NCBI GenBank assembly: GCA_964352425.1
Contig: CAYGRZ010000005.1
Span: 1-61,206 of the forward strand
From: JAMWCX01 sp964352425
GTDB lineage: Bacteria; Omnitrophota; Gorgyraeia; 2-01-FULL-45-10
Reading direction: 5' to 3'
Length of the DNA stretch: 61,206 nucleotides
In this document: positions 24,323 through 32,330 of the stretch, in pieces
Position numbering within the stretch: position 1 is the first letter of the stretch
Layout: the number at the start of each line of letters is the position of its first letter
Notes under the pieces: generated by a model
The model's input: the letters and a program-made list of their open reading frames with translations, nothing else
What the model was told of the DNA's origin: nothing
The model's database searches: none
Position numbers and translations under genes: made by a program

Positions 24323-25764
24323 AGGACCTGCCGGGCTCCCCGGGCGTCTATATCATGAAGGGCGAGCATGCCGACGTCCTCTATGTCGGCAAAGCGCTCA
24401 ATATAAAGAAGAGGGTCTCGAGCTATTTTTACCGCAGCCGCAACCTTCCGGAGAGGCTGCGGATCATGGTCTCGCAGATCGCGGATATCTCGTATATACC
24501 GACGTCGACGGAGGCCGAGGCGCTCATTTACGAGAACAGCCTGATAAAACAGCTTGCGCCGAAATATAATGTCGCGCTGAGGGACGACAAGAGCTACCCG
24601 AGGTTAAAACTTACCATCAATGAAAAGTTCCCCCGCCTCTTCATCACCAGGCGCAAGGCGGACGACGGCGCCGCGTATTACGGCCCTTATACGGGCGCGA
24701 AGCTCCTGAAGCAGGCGGTGATAGAACTGCGGCAGATATTCCCCTTACGGAGCTGCGGCACGATGGCCAAGAGGCCCTGTCTCAACTACCACATCAACCA
24801 GTGTCTCGCGCCGTGCGCCGGCACAATCGGCGAGGCGCAGTACGCGGATATCGTCGCGGAGCTGAGGCTGTTCCTGGATGGGAAGATGTCTCAGCTTCTC
24901 AAATTCATCACTGCGAAGATGATGGCCGCGTCGACGCGCGAAGATTTTGAGGAAGCGGCGCGCTTAAGGAAGAGGATCGAGGCGTTCAGCTCGATGAAAG
25001 AGCAGGCCGTGATCTACAGGCCCATCGATGAGGTCGAGGAGCTTAAGTCCATGCTGGCCTTAAGCGCACCCGTCGAGGTGATCGAGGCCTTCGATGTTTC
25101 CAATATAATGGGGAAGGAAGCGGTCGGGTCGCTCGTCTGTTTCCATAAAGGAAGGCCGAGGAAGAGCCAGTACAGGAAGTTCCGGATAAGGACCGTCTCG
25201 GGCGTCGATGATTATTCGATGATGCGCGAGATAGTCCGCAGGAGATACGCGAGGGCGCTTGAGGAGAAGACGGCCCTGCCCGACCTGATATTGATAGACG
25301 GCGGGAAGGGGCATCTGGCTGCCGCTCTTGGAGAATTGGAGAAGCTCGGCCTCTCGAACATTCCGACTATCGGCATCGCTAAACCTGCCCGCCTGCATGG
25401 AGCTCCCGCTCGGGCAGGCGGGGAGTTTGAGCATGTTTATATGAAAGGCAGGGCGGAGCCTCTTATCCTGCCGAAGGATTCGAAGGCGCTCCACCTGCTG
25501 GAGCGGATACGGGACGAGGCCCACAGGTTCGCGATAACGTACCATAAGAGCCTGCGTTCAAAAAAGATAGGCTCTTCCGAACTCGACGGGATCCCGGGCA
25601 TAGGGCCGAAGAGGAAGAAGGCGCTGCTGGGCCATTTCGGCTCGGTCGATAAGGTCAGCGCGGCCTGCGTCGAAGAGCTCCTGAAGGTGGACGGTCTTGA
25701 CGAAAAGTCGGCGAGAAATATTATCGCGTATTTTAAGAAATACGTGAGCGCATCGAAGGGTTGA
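24301..25764 (+). CDS. uvrC: UvrABC excinuclease subunit C, with a palindromic insert
   Basis: A 487-residue nucleotide-excision repair nuclease. It has a GIY-YIG domain (GVYIMKG, LYVGKALNIKKRV), a cysteine cluster (LRSCGTMAKRPCLNYHINQCLAPC), a UVR motif (REDFEEAARLRKRI), an RNase H-like C-terminal nuclease (VIEAFDVSNIMG, LILIDGGKGHL, RDEAHRFAITYH) and a final HhH (LDGIPGIGPKRKKALLGHFGS). It is shorter than E. coli UvrC but has all parts. Where relatives read IGLAK then directly E-x-(I/V)-x-x-P/K-G-R, this protein has IGIAKPARLHGAPARAGGEFEHVY. The extra residues are encoded by an in-frame GC palindrome at 25384-25418. Confidence 0.93.
   Translation: MDHKEKIKDLPGSPGVYIMKGEHADVLYVGKALNIKKRVSSYFYRSRNLPERLRIMVSQIADISYIPTSTEAEALIYENSLIKQLAPKYNVALRDDKSYPRLKLTINEKFPRLFITRRKADDGAAYYGPYTGAKLLKQAVIELRQIFPLRSCGTMAKRPCLNYHINQCLAPCAGTIGEAQYADIVAELRLFLDGKMSQLLKFITAKMMAASTREDFEEAARLRKRIEAFSSMKEQAVIYRPIDEVEELKSMLALSAPVEVIEAFDVSNIMGKEAVGSLVCFHKGRPRKSQYRKFRIRTVSGVDDYSMMREIVRRRYARALEEKTALPDLILIDGGKGHLAAALGELEKLGLSNIPTIGIAKPARLHGAPARAGGEFEHVYMKGRAEPLILPKDSKALHLLERIRDEAHRFAITYHKSLRSKKIGSSELDGIPGIGPKRKKALLGHFGSVDKVSAACVEELLKVDGLDEKSARNIIAYFKKYVSASKG
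25384..25418. repeat. GC palindrome inserted in the uvrC coding region
   Basis: Arms CCTGCCCG (25384-25391) and CGGGCAGG (25411-25418), with further internal GC pairing (GCCTGC/GCAGGC). It is related to the CCTGCCTG...CAGGCAGG palindromes at 53594-53613 and 60037-60055. It keeps the reading frame open. Confidence 0.7.
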
Positions 25765-25790
25765 CTTACGGCAGGGGCGGCTGTTATAAT
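25761..25790 (+). promoter_or_regulatory. Promoter of prfB
   Basis: TTGACT (25761-25766, overlapping the uvrC stop) and a perfect TATAAT (25785-25790) with an 18-bp spacer. Transcription starts near 25797, about 13 nt before the ATG at 25810. Confidence 0.75.
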
Positions 25791-25809
25791 CATTCAAAAG
25801 GCGCAGACT

Positions 25810-26926
25810 ATGATAGAAGAGCTTAACGGGGAAATAAAGGTAGTAGAGGAGAAGCTGGGCACCCTCAGAGGTTATCTTTGACGTCGACGAAAAGCTTAAG
25901 AAGATAGGCTTGCTCGAGACGGAGATATCGCAGGCCGATTTCTGGAAAGATGAAGCCAGGTCCAAAGAAGTCATCGGCCGGCTCAAGGACCTTAAGGCGG
26001 TTGCGGAGCCCTTCGTGAAGCTCTCCGCCGAGTTAAACGGCATAAAAGAGATCGTCGGCATCGCGGGGCCGGAAGACAGGGAGTCTCTGGAGCATTTCAA
26101 GAAGGACCTCGCGGCCCTGCGGAAAAAGCTCGACCTGCTGGAGTTTAACAGCCTGCTCTGCGAAGAGGCGGACCGCAACAATGCCTTCCTCAGCGTGAAC
26201 GCGGGTGCCGGCGGCACGGAATCCTGCGACTGGGCGGCGATGCTGCTCAGGATGTATACGCGATGGGCCGAGGATAAGGGTTTCCAGGTAGATATCATCG
26301 ATCAGCTCACGGGTGAGGAAGCCGGCATCAAGAACGCCACGATCCTTATTAAGGGCGGTTACGCGTTCGGCTTCCTGAAGTCGGAGTCGGGCGTCCACCG
26401 CCTGGTCAGGATCTCGCCGTTCGATTCGAACAAGCGCCGCCACACCTCGTTCGCTTCCATCGACGTGATCCCCGAGATATCCGATGACATACAGATAGAC
26501 TTGAAAGATGACGATCTGAAGGTTGATACGTTCCGCGCCGGCGGCAAGGGCGGGCAGCATGTCAACAAGACCGACTCCGCCGTCCGTATCACGCATCAGC
26601 CTACGGGCATCATCGTCCAGTGCCAGAGCGAGCGGTCCCAGTTCAAGAACAAGCAGACGGCGCTGAAGGTATTGAAGGCGAAGCTCTACGAGAAGGAGCG
26701 GATGAAGAAGGTAAGACAGATCGAGAGCGCGTACGAGGCGAAGAAAGAGATAGCGTGGGGAAGCCAGATACGCTCGTATGTCCTCCACCCGTATTCGATG
26801 GTCAAGGACCACAGGACCGACCACGAGACCGGCAACGCCCAGGCGGTGCTGGAGGGTAAGCTCGACCAGTTCATCGAGGCGTATCTGAAAAAGGCGAAGA
26901 GCGAAGGGCGAAGGGCCAAGGGCTAA
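25810..26926 (+). CDS. prfB: Peptide chain release factor 2, programmed +1 frameshift
   Basis: RF2 recognises UGA and UAA stop codons. The gene starts at ATG 25810, and the first 23 codons end in ...GGT TAT CTT TGA C. This is the classic RF2 autoregulatory site: ribosomes slip +1 at CTT (25876-25878) past the in-frame TGA (25879-25881) and continue from 25880 as DVDEKLKKIG. AGAGG at 25867-25871 serves as the stimulatory Shine-Dalgarno-like element. Read through, the protein has 371 residues. The RF2 motifs are present: SPF in RISPFDSNKRRHT (stop recognition) and GGQ in RAGGKGGQHVNKTDSAVR (hydrolysis). The 3' end is built of 7-bp tandem repeats. Confidence 0.95.
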
Positions 26927-26945
26927 GAGCGAAGAGCTAAGGGCT
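26897..26945 (+). repeat. Seven tandem 7-bp units at the prfB 3' end
   Basis: Seven consecutive heptamers of type AAGRGCN (AAGAGCG, AAGGGCG, AAGGGCC, AAGGGCT, AAGAGCG, AAGAGCT, AAGGGCT). They encode the last prfB codons (KSEGRRAKG), its stop codon (26924-26926) and most of the spacer to secA. Similar heptamers end the window inside cysS. Confidence 0.85.
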
Positions 26946-26955
26946 AAGGATAAGA

Positions 26956-29709
26956 ATGATCAATTTTATACTCAAAAAGATAATCGGGACGCAGAACGAG
27001 CGCATCGTACGGGAGCTGAGGCCGCTTGTTGAAAAGATAAACGCCTTCGAGCCTGACGTTTCGAAGTTGTCGAACGAGGGCTTACGCGCCAAGACCGATG
27101 AATTCAGGAAGCGCATAGCCGATGCCTACGCGGCGCATAAGGATGAACTCGAAGCGATCGACGGCGCTTTCAGGGACTCGACCTCGCCGGACGAGAAGGA
27201 GAAGATAAAGCGCAAGGCGCGCGACGTGAAGAACAGGGTATTCGAGGACGTGCTGCCCGAGGCGTTCGCCGTGGTGCGCGAGACGGCCAGGCGCAGCGTC
27301 AATATGCGCCACTTCGATGTCCAGCTCATGGGCGGCATCGTGCTGCACCGCGGCAAGATCTCCGAGATGGCTACGGGCGAAGGCAAGACGCTGGTGGCCA
27401 CACTGCCGGCGTACCTGAACGCGCTCACGGGCGAGGGCGTGCACGTGGTGACCGTCAACGATTACCTGGCCAAGAGAGACCGGAACTGGATGGGGCCGGT
27501 CTACGAATCCCTCGGGCTCACCGTCGGCGCGATACAGCACGACATGGACCAGCGGTCCAGGCAGGCGGCATACGCGTGCGACATCACCTACGGGACGAAC
27601 AATGAGTTCGGGTTCGATTATCTCAGGGATAACATGGTGGTCCACAAGGACGACATGGTGCAGCGCGGGTCGAATTACGCGATTGTCGACGAGGTCGACT
27701 CTATCCTGGTCGATGAATCCAGGACGCCGCTCATCATCTCGGGCCCCGCCGAAGAGTCGACGGACAAATATTACATAATAAACAAGATAGTCCCGAGGCT
27801 GTCCGGCAAGGTCATCACCGATAAGGAAGAGATAGACGCCAAATATAAAGGGGTCGACCTGGAAAAGGGCATCGATTATATAGTTAACGAGAAGAACCAC
27901 ACCGTGAACCTGACCGAAGAAGGCATCGTGAAATGCCAGCAGCTTATCGGCGTCAAGAACCTCTACGAAGACCTCCAGTCGGAATGGGAGCATCACATCA
28001 GGCAGGCCATACGGGCGCACGCCCTGTACAAGAAAGACGTCGATTATGTCGTGAAGGATGGCGAGGTGCTGATAGTCGATGAGTTCACGGGCAGGCTGAT
28101 GCCCGGCAGGCGCTGGTCTGACGGCCTCCACCAGGCCGTCGAGGCGAAGGAGGGCGTCAAGATAGAGCGGGAGAACCAGACGCTCGCCACCATAACGTTC
28201 CAGAACTACTTCAGGATGTATAAGAAGCTCGCGGGCATGACGGGTACGGCCGAGACCGAGGCGGCGGAATTCAGCAAGATATACGGCCTGGATGTCGTCG
28301 TGATACCGACCAACAGGCCGATGAAGAGGAGCCACAATCCCGACGTCATATATAAGACCGAGCGGGAAAAATTCAATGCCGTATGCGCCGAGATCGCCGA
28401 GCTTTATAAGGCGGGCAGGCCGGTGCTGGTCGGCACGATATCGATAGAGAAGTCGGAGCGCCTTTCGAGCCTTTTAAAACGGATGACCATACCGCATCAC
28501 GTGCTGAACGCCAAATACCACGAGATGGAGGCGGAGATCATCGCGAAGGCAGGCCAGAAATACGCGATCACGATAGCTACGAACATGGCCGGCCGCGGGA
28601 CCGATATCGTCCTCGGGGAAACCGTTGCCGGCCTCGGGGGCCTCCATGTCCTCGGCACCGAGCGCCACGAGGCCCGCCGCATAGATAACCAGCTGCGCGG
28701 CCGCTCCGGCAGGCAGGGTGATCCGGGTTCGAGCAGGTTCTATCTCTCGCTCGAAGACGACCTGATGAGGATATTCGGCTCCGACAGGATAAAGGGCGTC
28801 ATGGACAAACTTGGGATGGAGGAAGGCCAGGATATACAGCACCCGTTCATAACGCACGCCATAGAAACGGCGCAGAAAAGGGTCGAGGCGCACAACTTTG
28901 AGATAAGAAAACACCTTCTGGAATACGATAATGTCATGAACAGGCAGAGGGAGGTCATCTACGAGGAGCGGCGCAAGGTCCTCTTCGGCAGTGACATGAA
29001 GGATTATATTTACGAGATCATGGAAGAGGTCGTGGAATATGCGCTCGATACCTACCTGAACGAGAAGGTGGGCGTCGACACGTGGGATTTCGACGGATTC
29101 AGGCAGTATCTCGAATCGAGGTTCGGCCTGAAGACGAAGGACGTAAACTTCGAGGAGATGCGCAGGCCGGAGGTGCAGGATACCGTGATCGAATCTCTTA
29201 AAGCGGCCTACGGGGCTAAAGAGCGGGAGCTCGGGCCGGAGATGGCACGGCACCTCGAGAGGATGATACTCCTCCAGGTCGTGGATTCGCGGTGGAAAGA
29301 CCACCTGTACGCGATGGATAATCTCAGGGAAGGCATAGGCCTCCGCGCCTACGGGCAGCGCGACCCTCTTGTGGAATATCAGCACGAGGCGTACGCGATG
29401 TTCATGGACATGATAAGCCGCATAAAGGAAGAGACGCTCGAATATCTGTTCAAGATAAAAGCGATACGGGAAGAGAAGGCGCCGGAGGCGGTGTTCGATT
29501 TCTCAAGACAGCAGCTCCTGCATGAAGAGAAGACCCAGTTCCAGGATGTCCCCTCCCGGGAAGAAGAGTCGGCTGCCGGGCAGTATAAGGGGCAGCTTCC
29601 TCCTGCCGAACATATTCCTACCTACAAGAGGGAAAAGCCGAAGGTCGGCAGGAACGATCCGTGCCCGTGCGGGAGCGGCAAGAAATACAAGAAGTGCTGT
29701 GGAAAATAA
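26956..29709 (+). CDS. secA: Preprotein translocase ATPase SecA
   Basis: A 917-residue motor for Sec protein export. The N-terminal DEAD-like ATPase has Walker A (MATGEGKTLVATLPAYLNAL, near residue 139) and a DEAD-box-type NYAIVDEVDSILVDESRTPLIISG. The preprotein cross-linking and helicase domains follow (TNMAGRGTDIVLG, QLRGRSGRQGDPGSSRFYLSLEDDLMR). The C-terminal zinc-binding SEC-C tail is intact (CPCGSGKKYKKCCGK). Length is typical. Confidence 0.98.
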   Translation: MINFILKKIIGTQNERIVRELRPLVEKINAFEPDVSKLSNEGLRAKTDEFRKRIADAYAAHKDELEAIDGAFRDSTSPDEKEKIKRKARDVKNRVFEDVLPEAFAVVRETARRSVNMRHFDVQLMGGIVLHRGKISEMATGEGKTLVATLPAYLNALTGEGVHVVTVNDYLAKRDRNWMGPVYESLGLTVGAIQHDMDQRSRQAAYACDITYGTNNEFGFDYLRDNMVVHKDDMVQRGSNYAIVDEVDSILVDESRTPLIISGPAEESTDKYYIINKIVPRLSGKVITDKEEIDAKYKGVDLEKGIDYIVNEKNHTVNLTEEGIVKCQQLIGVKNLYEDLQSEWEHHIRQAIRAHALYKKDVDYVVKDGEVLIVDEFTGRLMPGRRWSDGLHQAVEAKEGVKIERENQTLATITFQNYFRMYKKLAGMTGTAETEAAEFSKIYGLDVVVIPTNRPMKRSHNPDVIYKTEREKFNAVCAEIAELYKAGRPVLVGTISIEKSERLSSLLKRMTIPHHVLNAKYHEMEAEIIAKAGQKYAITIATNMAGRGTDIVLGETVAGLGGLHVLGTERHEARRIDNQLRGRSGRQGDPGSSRFYLSLEDDLMRIFGSDRIKGVMDKLGMEEGQDIQHPFITHAIETAQKRVEAHNFEIRKHLLEYDNVMNRQREVIYEERRKVLFGSDMKDYIYEIMEEVVEYALDTYLNEKVGVDTWDFDGFRQYLESRFGLKTKDVNFEEMRRPEVQDTVIESLKAAYGAKERELGPEMARHLERMILLQVVDSRWKDHLYAMDNLREGIGLRAYGQRDPLVEYQHEAYAMFMDMISRIKEETLEYLFKIKAIREEKAPEAVFDFSRQQLLHEEKTQFQDVPSREEESAAGQYKGQLPPAEHIPTYKREKPKVGRNDPCPCGSGKKYKKCCGK

Positions 29710-29752
29710 AAAAAAATCACAAATTAAAAATCACGCCGGCCCGCCGATAGCC

Positions 29753-31339
29753 ATGGCCGGGGCGGGCAAATTCCAGTATACAAAATCTATTTTTTTCATT
29801 GTTCTCTCCGCAACCTTCCTCGTCTTATCCTATCCAAACTTTAATCTCTGGTTCCTTACCTGGGTCGGATTCGTTCCCCTGTTTATGGCGATCGAAGGCA
29901 GGCGGCCGTGGCAGGCATTCCTCATATCCTTGTCGACAGGGATCATCTTCGGCCTCGGCACCGTCTACTGGCTGATCCACGTCACCCTGCCCGGCATGAT
30001 CTGCGGCGTGCTCTATCTGGCGCTTTACGTCGCTGTATTCGCTCTCATCGTACTGCCGGCGGTAAACCGCCCGTCGATAGTCAGCCTGCTGGTGATCCCC
30101 GCCGCGTGGGTTGCGCTTGAATGGGTGCGCGCGCACCTCTTTACCGGTTTTGGCTGGGCGCTCCTGGCGTATTCACAGAGCTCGAACCTGCCCGTGATCC
30201 AGATCGCGGATATGACGGGGGCATATGGCGTCAGTTTCCTGGTGATGCTGGTCAATGCGGCCGTTTTCATGACCATCCGGGAAGCGCGCAGGAAGAACTA
30301 TTACACCTATTACATGGCCGTCGCGCTCTTTTTGGTATTTCTTTCGCTCGCCTACGGCGTGTTCAGGCTGAAGAATATCTTTGCCGGCGATATGCTGAAA
30401 GTCGCGGTCGTCCAGGGCAATATCCCGCAGTACCAGAAATGGGATCAGGACTTCCGCGCAGAGATCATGGGAAGATACGCGGCCCTTACGCTGGAAGCCG
30501 CTAAGGAAAAGCCTGACCTTATCATCTGGCCCGAGACCGCGGTGCCGGGATTTCTCGATGCCGAGCGCGACCTGTTCGATAAGGTTACGGGACTGGCCAA
30601 GAGCACCGGTGCTCCGCTGCTGGTCGGCGCCCCGGCCCTTGCGCGCGGCGAGAAGGACGCCTATTTCAACAGCGCCATCCTCTTCGGCGAAGACGGCAGA
30701 GTGATAGATCGTTACGACAAGCTGCATCTCGTCCCGTTCGGGGAATACATACCGCTCAAGATCGTCTTCGGGTTCGTGCAAAAGATCGCGCCGATAGCGA
30801 TCGGGGATTTCTCGGCAGGGAAGAAATGGACCGTCTTTAAATTCTTCATCGAGCGCGAGTCGAAGGGAAAAGAGGCGACCTGGCGGCTTCTCAAGAAGGT
30901 GCGTTTCTCGAGCCTGATATGCTTCGAAGACATATTCCCCGAGCTTGCCAGGGGGTTTGTCAGCCGGGACGCGCTCTTCCTGGTCAATATGACCAATGAC
31001 GCGTGGTTTGGCAATACGAACGCCGCGCACCAGCACGCGCAGGCCTCGGTCTTCAGGGCTGTCGAGAACCGGGTCAATGTCATCAGGGCCGCCAATACGG
31101 GTGTATCCTGTTTCATCGACCAGAAGGGGATCGTCACCGAGAAAGTCGCACGGGACGGTAAGGATACGTTTCTTGACGGTTTTGCCGTGCACGACATAGT
31201 GCTGACAAAGACGAGGACGATCTATACGGTCTACGGCGATCTCTTCGCGTATTTCTGCATCCTGGTCGCTGTCGCGGGTATCGTGATCTCGAGAATTAGA
31301 TCATCTAACCTGGTTAGATTTGCCAGGTTAACCGGATAG
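29753..31339 (+). CDS. lnt: Apolipoprotein N-acyltransferase
   Basis: A 528-residue inner-membrane enzyme adding the third acyl chain to lipoproteins. N-terminal membrane helices are followed by a nitrilase-type domain with the Glu-Lys-Cys triad: IIWPETAVP (Glu near 259), YDKLHLVPFGEY (Lys near 321) and SLICFEDIFPE (Cys near 387). The start is uncertain. ATG 29753 lies inside a GC palindrome (GCCCGCC around 29735 to GGCGGGC around 29765). A GTG at 29699 would overlap the end of secA. Neither has a good ribosome site. The last residues (SNLVRFARLTG) are encoded by another palindrome (ATCTAACC/GGTTAGAT, 31303-31319). Confidence 0.9.
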   Translation: MAGAGKFQYTKSIFFIVLSATFLVLSYPNFNLWFLTWVGFVPLFMAIEGRRPWQAFLISLSTGIIFGLGTVYWLIHVTLPGMICGVLYLALYVAVFALIVLPAVNRPSIVSLLVIPAAWVALEWVRAHLFTGFGWALLAYSQSSNLPVIQIADMTGAYGVSFLVMLVNAAVFMTIREARRKNYYTYYMAVALFLVFLSLAYGVFRLKNIFAGDMLKVAVVQGNIPQYQKWDQDFRAEIMGRYAALTLEAAKEKPDLIIWPETAVPGFLDAERDLFDKVTGLAKSTGAPLLVGAPALARGEKDAYFNSAILFGEDGRVIDRYDKLHLVPFGEYIPLKIVFGFVQKIAPIAIGDFSAGKKWTVFKFFIERESKGKEATWRLLKKVRFSSLICFEDIFPELARGFVSRDALFLVNMTNDAWFGNTNAAHQHAQASVFRAVENRVNVIRAANTGVSCFIDQKGIVTEKVARDGKDTFLDGFAVHDIVLTKTRTIYTVYGDLFAYFCILVAVAGIVISRIRSSNLVRFARLTG

Positions 31340-31349
31340 AATATTACCC

Positions 31350-31389
31350 CCACAGCGTAGGGCACCTTTAAAGGTGCCCTACGCTGTGG
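31350..31389. repeat. REP-like 40-bp perfect palindrome P1
   Basis: A perfect inverted repeat of 40 bp centred on TTTAAA. The inner 26 bp begin GTAGGGCACCTTT. It is followed by TGTGGATAACT (31385-31395), and the stop codon of the RAYT gene begins at the next base. It also sits 10 bp after lnt and could act as its terminator. Confidence 0.9.
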
Positions 31390-31395
31390 ATAACT

Positions 31396-31878
31396 TTATA
31401 GTATAAATTTATCTATGGTTAAAATGTCGCATTTATTATTAAAATAGAATTGGTAACTGGAATATCTATATTCCTCTAATGACGTAACCATGTCTGACCT
31501 CAGCGGATTATTATGTATGTATTCTATTTTTCTGATAAGCATTAATTCATCCCTGATCACCTCATCATAATATCTCTTTTGCCATAATTTCCCGGTTGAA
31601 ACGCTCATTCTGTTTATCTTTCTGGCGAAACTTCCCTTGATCATCTGCATAATGTATGAAAGATCGTATTTTCCTATAGGGTGCAATATGAGATGCAAAT
31701 GGTCCGGCATTATGCAGTAAGCGTATATTTTGTAATCGAGAATTAATTTAAAATATTCTATACTGACCAGAAGAATATTACACATTTTTTCATCTGTAAA
31801 AATTGGTCGCCTTTCCTGAACGACAGTTGTTACGAAGTATGAATATCCAATTTCAAAATGCCGTTTAATATTTCCCAT
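31396..31878 (-). CDS. REP-associated tyrosine transposase (RAYT, IS200-like)
   Basis: A single-strand HUH nuclease of the Y1 transposase superfamily, about 160 residues. It has YFVTTVVQERRPIF at the N-terminus, the metal-binding HUH motif YCIMPDHLHLILHP and the RAYT-type tail KLWQKRYYDEVIRDE...YIHNNPLR. The catalytic Tyr is probably one of those in the QKRYYDE region. I place the start at ATG 31878. A GTG at 31890 is the alternative. The gene is AT-rich compared with its neighbours, as expected of transferred DNA. It lies exactly between inverted palindromes P1 and P2, whose flanking TGTGGATAA tags both face inward. This is the layout of known REP/RAYT units. Confidence 0.88.
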   Translation of the reverse strand: MGNIKRHFEIGYSYFVTTVVQERRPIFTDEKMCNILLVSIEYFKLILDYKIYAYCIMPDHLHLILHPIGKYDLSYIMQMIKGSFARKINRMSVSTGKLWQKRYYDEVIRDELMLIRKIEYIHNNPLRSDMVTSLEEYRYSSYQFYFNNKCDILTIDKFIL

Positions 31879-31910
31879 AAAGATATACACGCCTTGGAAT
31901 TATCCACAAG

Positions 31911-31936
31911 GTAGGTCACCCTTAAGGGTGACCTAC
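31911..31936. repeat. REP-like palindrome P2
   Basis: A 26-bp perfect palindrome with left arm GTAGGTCACCCTT. It is preceded by TTATCCACA (31900-31908), the reverse complement of the tag that follows P1. P1 and P2 therefore form an inverted pair around the transposase gene. Confidence 0.9.
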
Positions 31937-31977
31937 GATATTTTATTATGTTGTTTTATTAGGTTGTTTTATAATTA

Positions 31978-32211
31978 TTATTGTTTGAAATATACAATAT
32001 CACATGGCTCGTTTTTCATCGATTGGCATAAGGGGTAATCGTCTTCAAGGTCATCGTCAATATGACCATCGAGAATCTCTTTAATTCTCTGTTTTATCTG
32101 TTCTTCCGTAGGATCGTCCTGATGGATTATGTTATAGCCGTTTACTCGGGAAACCATGACATTTTTCCCGTATACTTGTGTCAGCATGGATAAAGGTGTA
32201 GCCCCGTTCAT
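31978..32211 (-). CDS. Small acidic protein of unknown function
   Basis: A 77-residue protein (MNGATPLSMLTQVYGKNVMV ... DDDLEDDYPLCQSMKNEPCDIVYF). It has an acidic C-terminal half with two cysteines (PLCQSM, EPCDIV). The ribosome site is strong (AAGGAGGG 7 nt before the ATG at 32211), so it is probably expressed. I do not recognise the family. It sits between palindromes P2 and P3 and may be cargo of the REP region or a remnant of an older island. The segment just before its start is copied at 43521. Confidence 0.65.
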   Translation of the reverse strand: MNGATPLSMLTQVYGKNVMVSRVNGYNIIHQDDPTEEQIKQRIKEILDGHIDDDLEDDYPLCQSMKNEPCDIVYFKQ

Positions 32212-32236
32212 TGTTGCCCTCCTTATGTTAGTATCG

Positions 32237-32262
32237 GTAGGGCACCTTTAAAGGTGCCCTAC
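32237..32262. repeat. REP-like palindrome P3
   Basis: A 26-bp perfect palindrome, same sequence class as P1 (arm GTAGGGCACCTTT), followed by the tag TGTGGATAACT (32265-32275). Confidence 0.9.
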
Positions 32263-32292
32263 GCTGTGGATAACTTTAAAGTTGAAGTAGAA

Positions 32293-32318
32293 GTAGGTCA
32301 CCCTTAAGGGTGACCTAC
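32293..32318. repeat. REP-like palindrome P4
   Basis: A 26-bp perfect palindrome, same class as P2 (arm GTAGGTCACCCTT), followed by TGTGGATAACT (32321-32331), which runs into the comM stop codon. P3 and P4 are 30 bp apart in the same orientation. Confidence 0.9.
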
Positions 32319-32330
32319 ACTGTGGATAAC

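Noticed and set aside
29522..29752. Long N-terminal extension of the lnt frame into secA
   Set aside because: It is the alternate frame of the SecA C-terminus and lacks any Lnt-like sequence.
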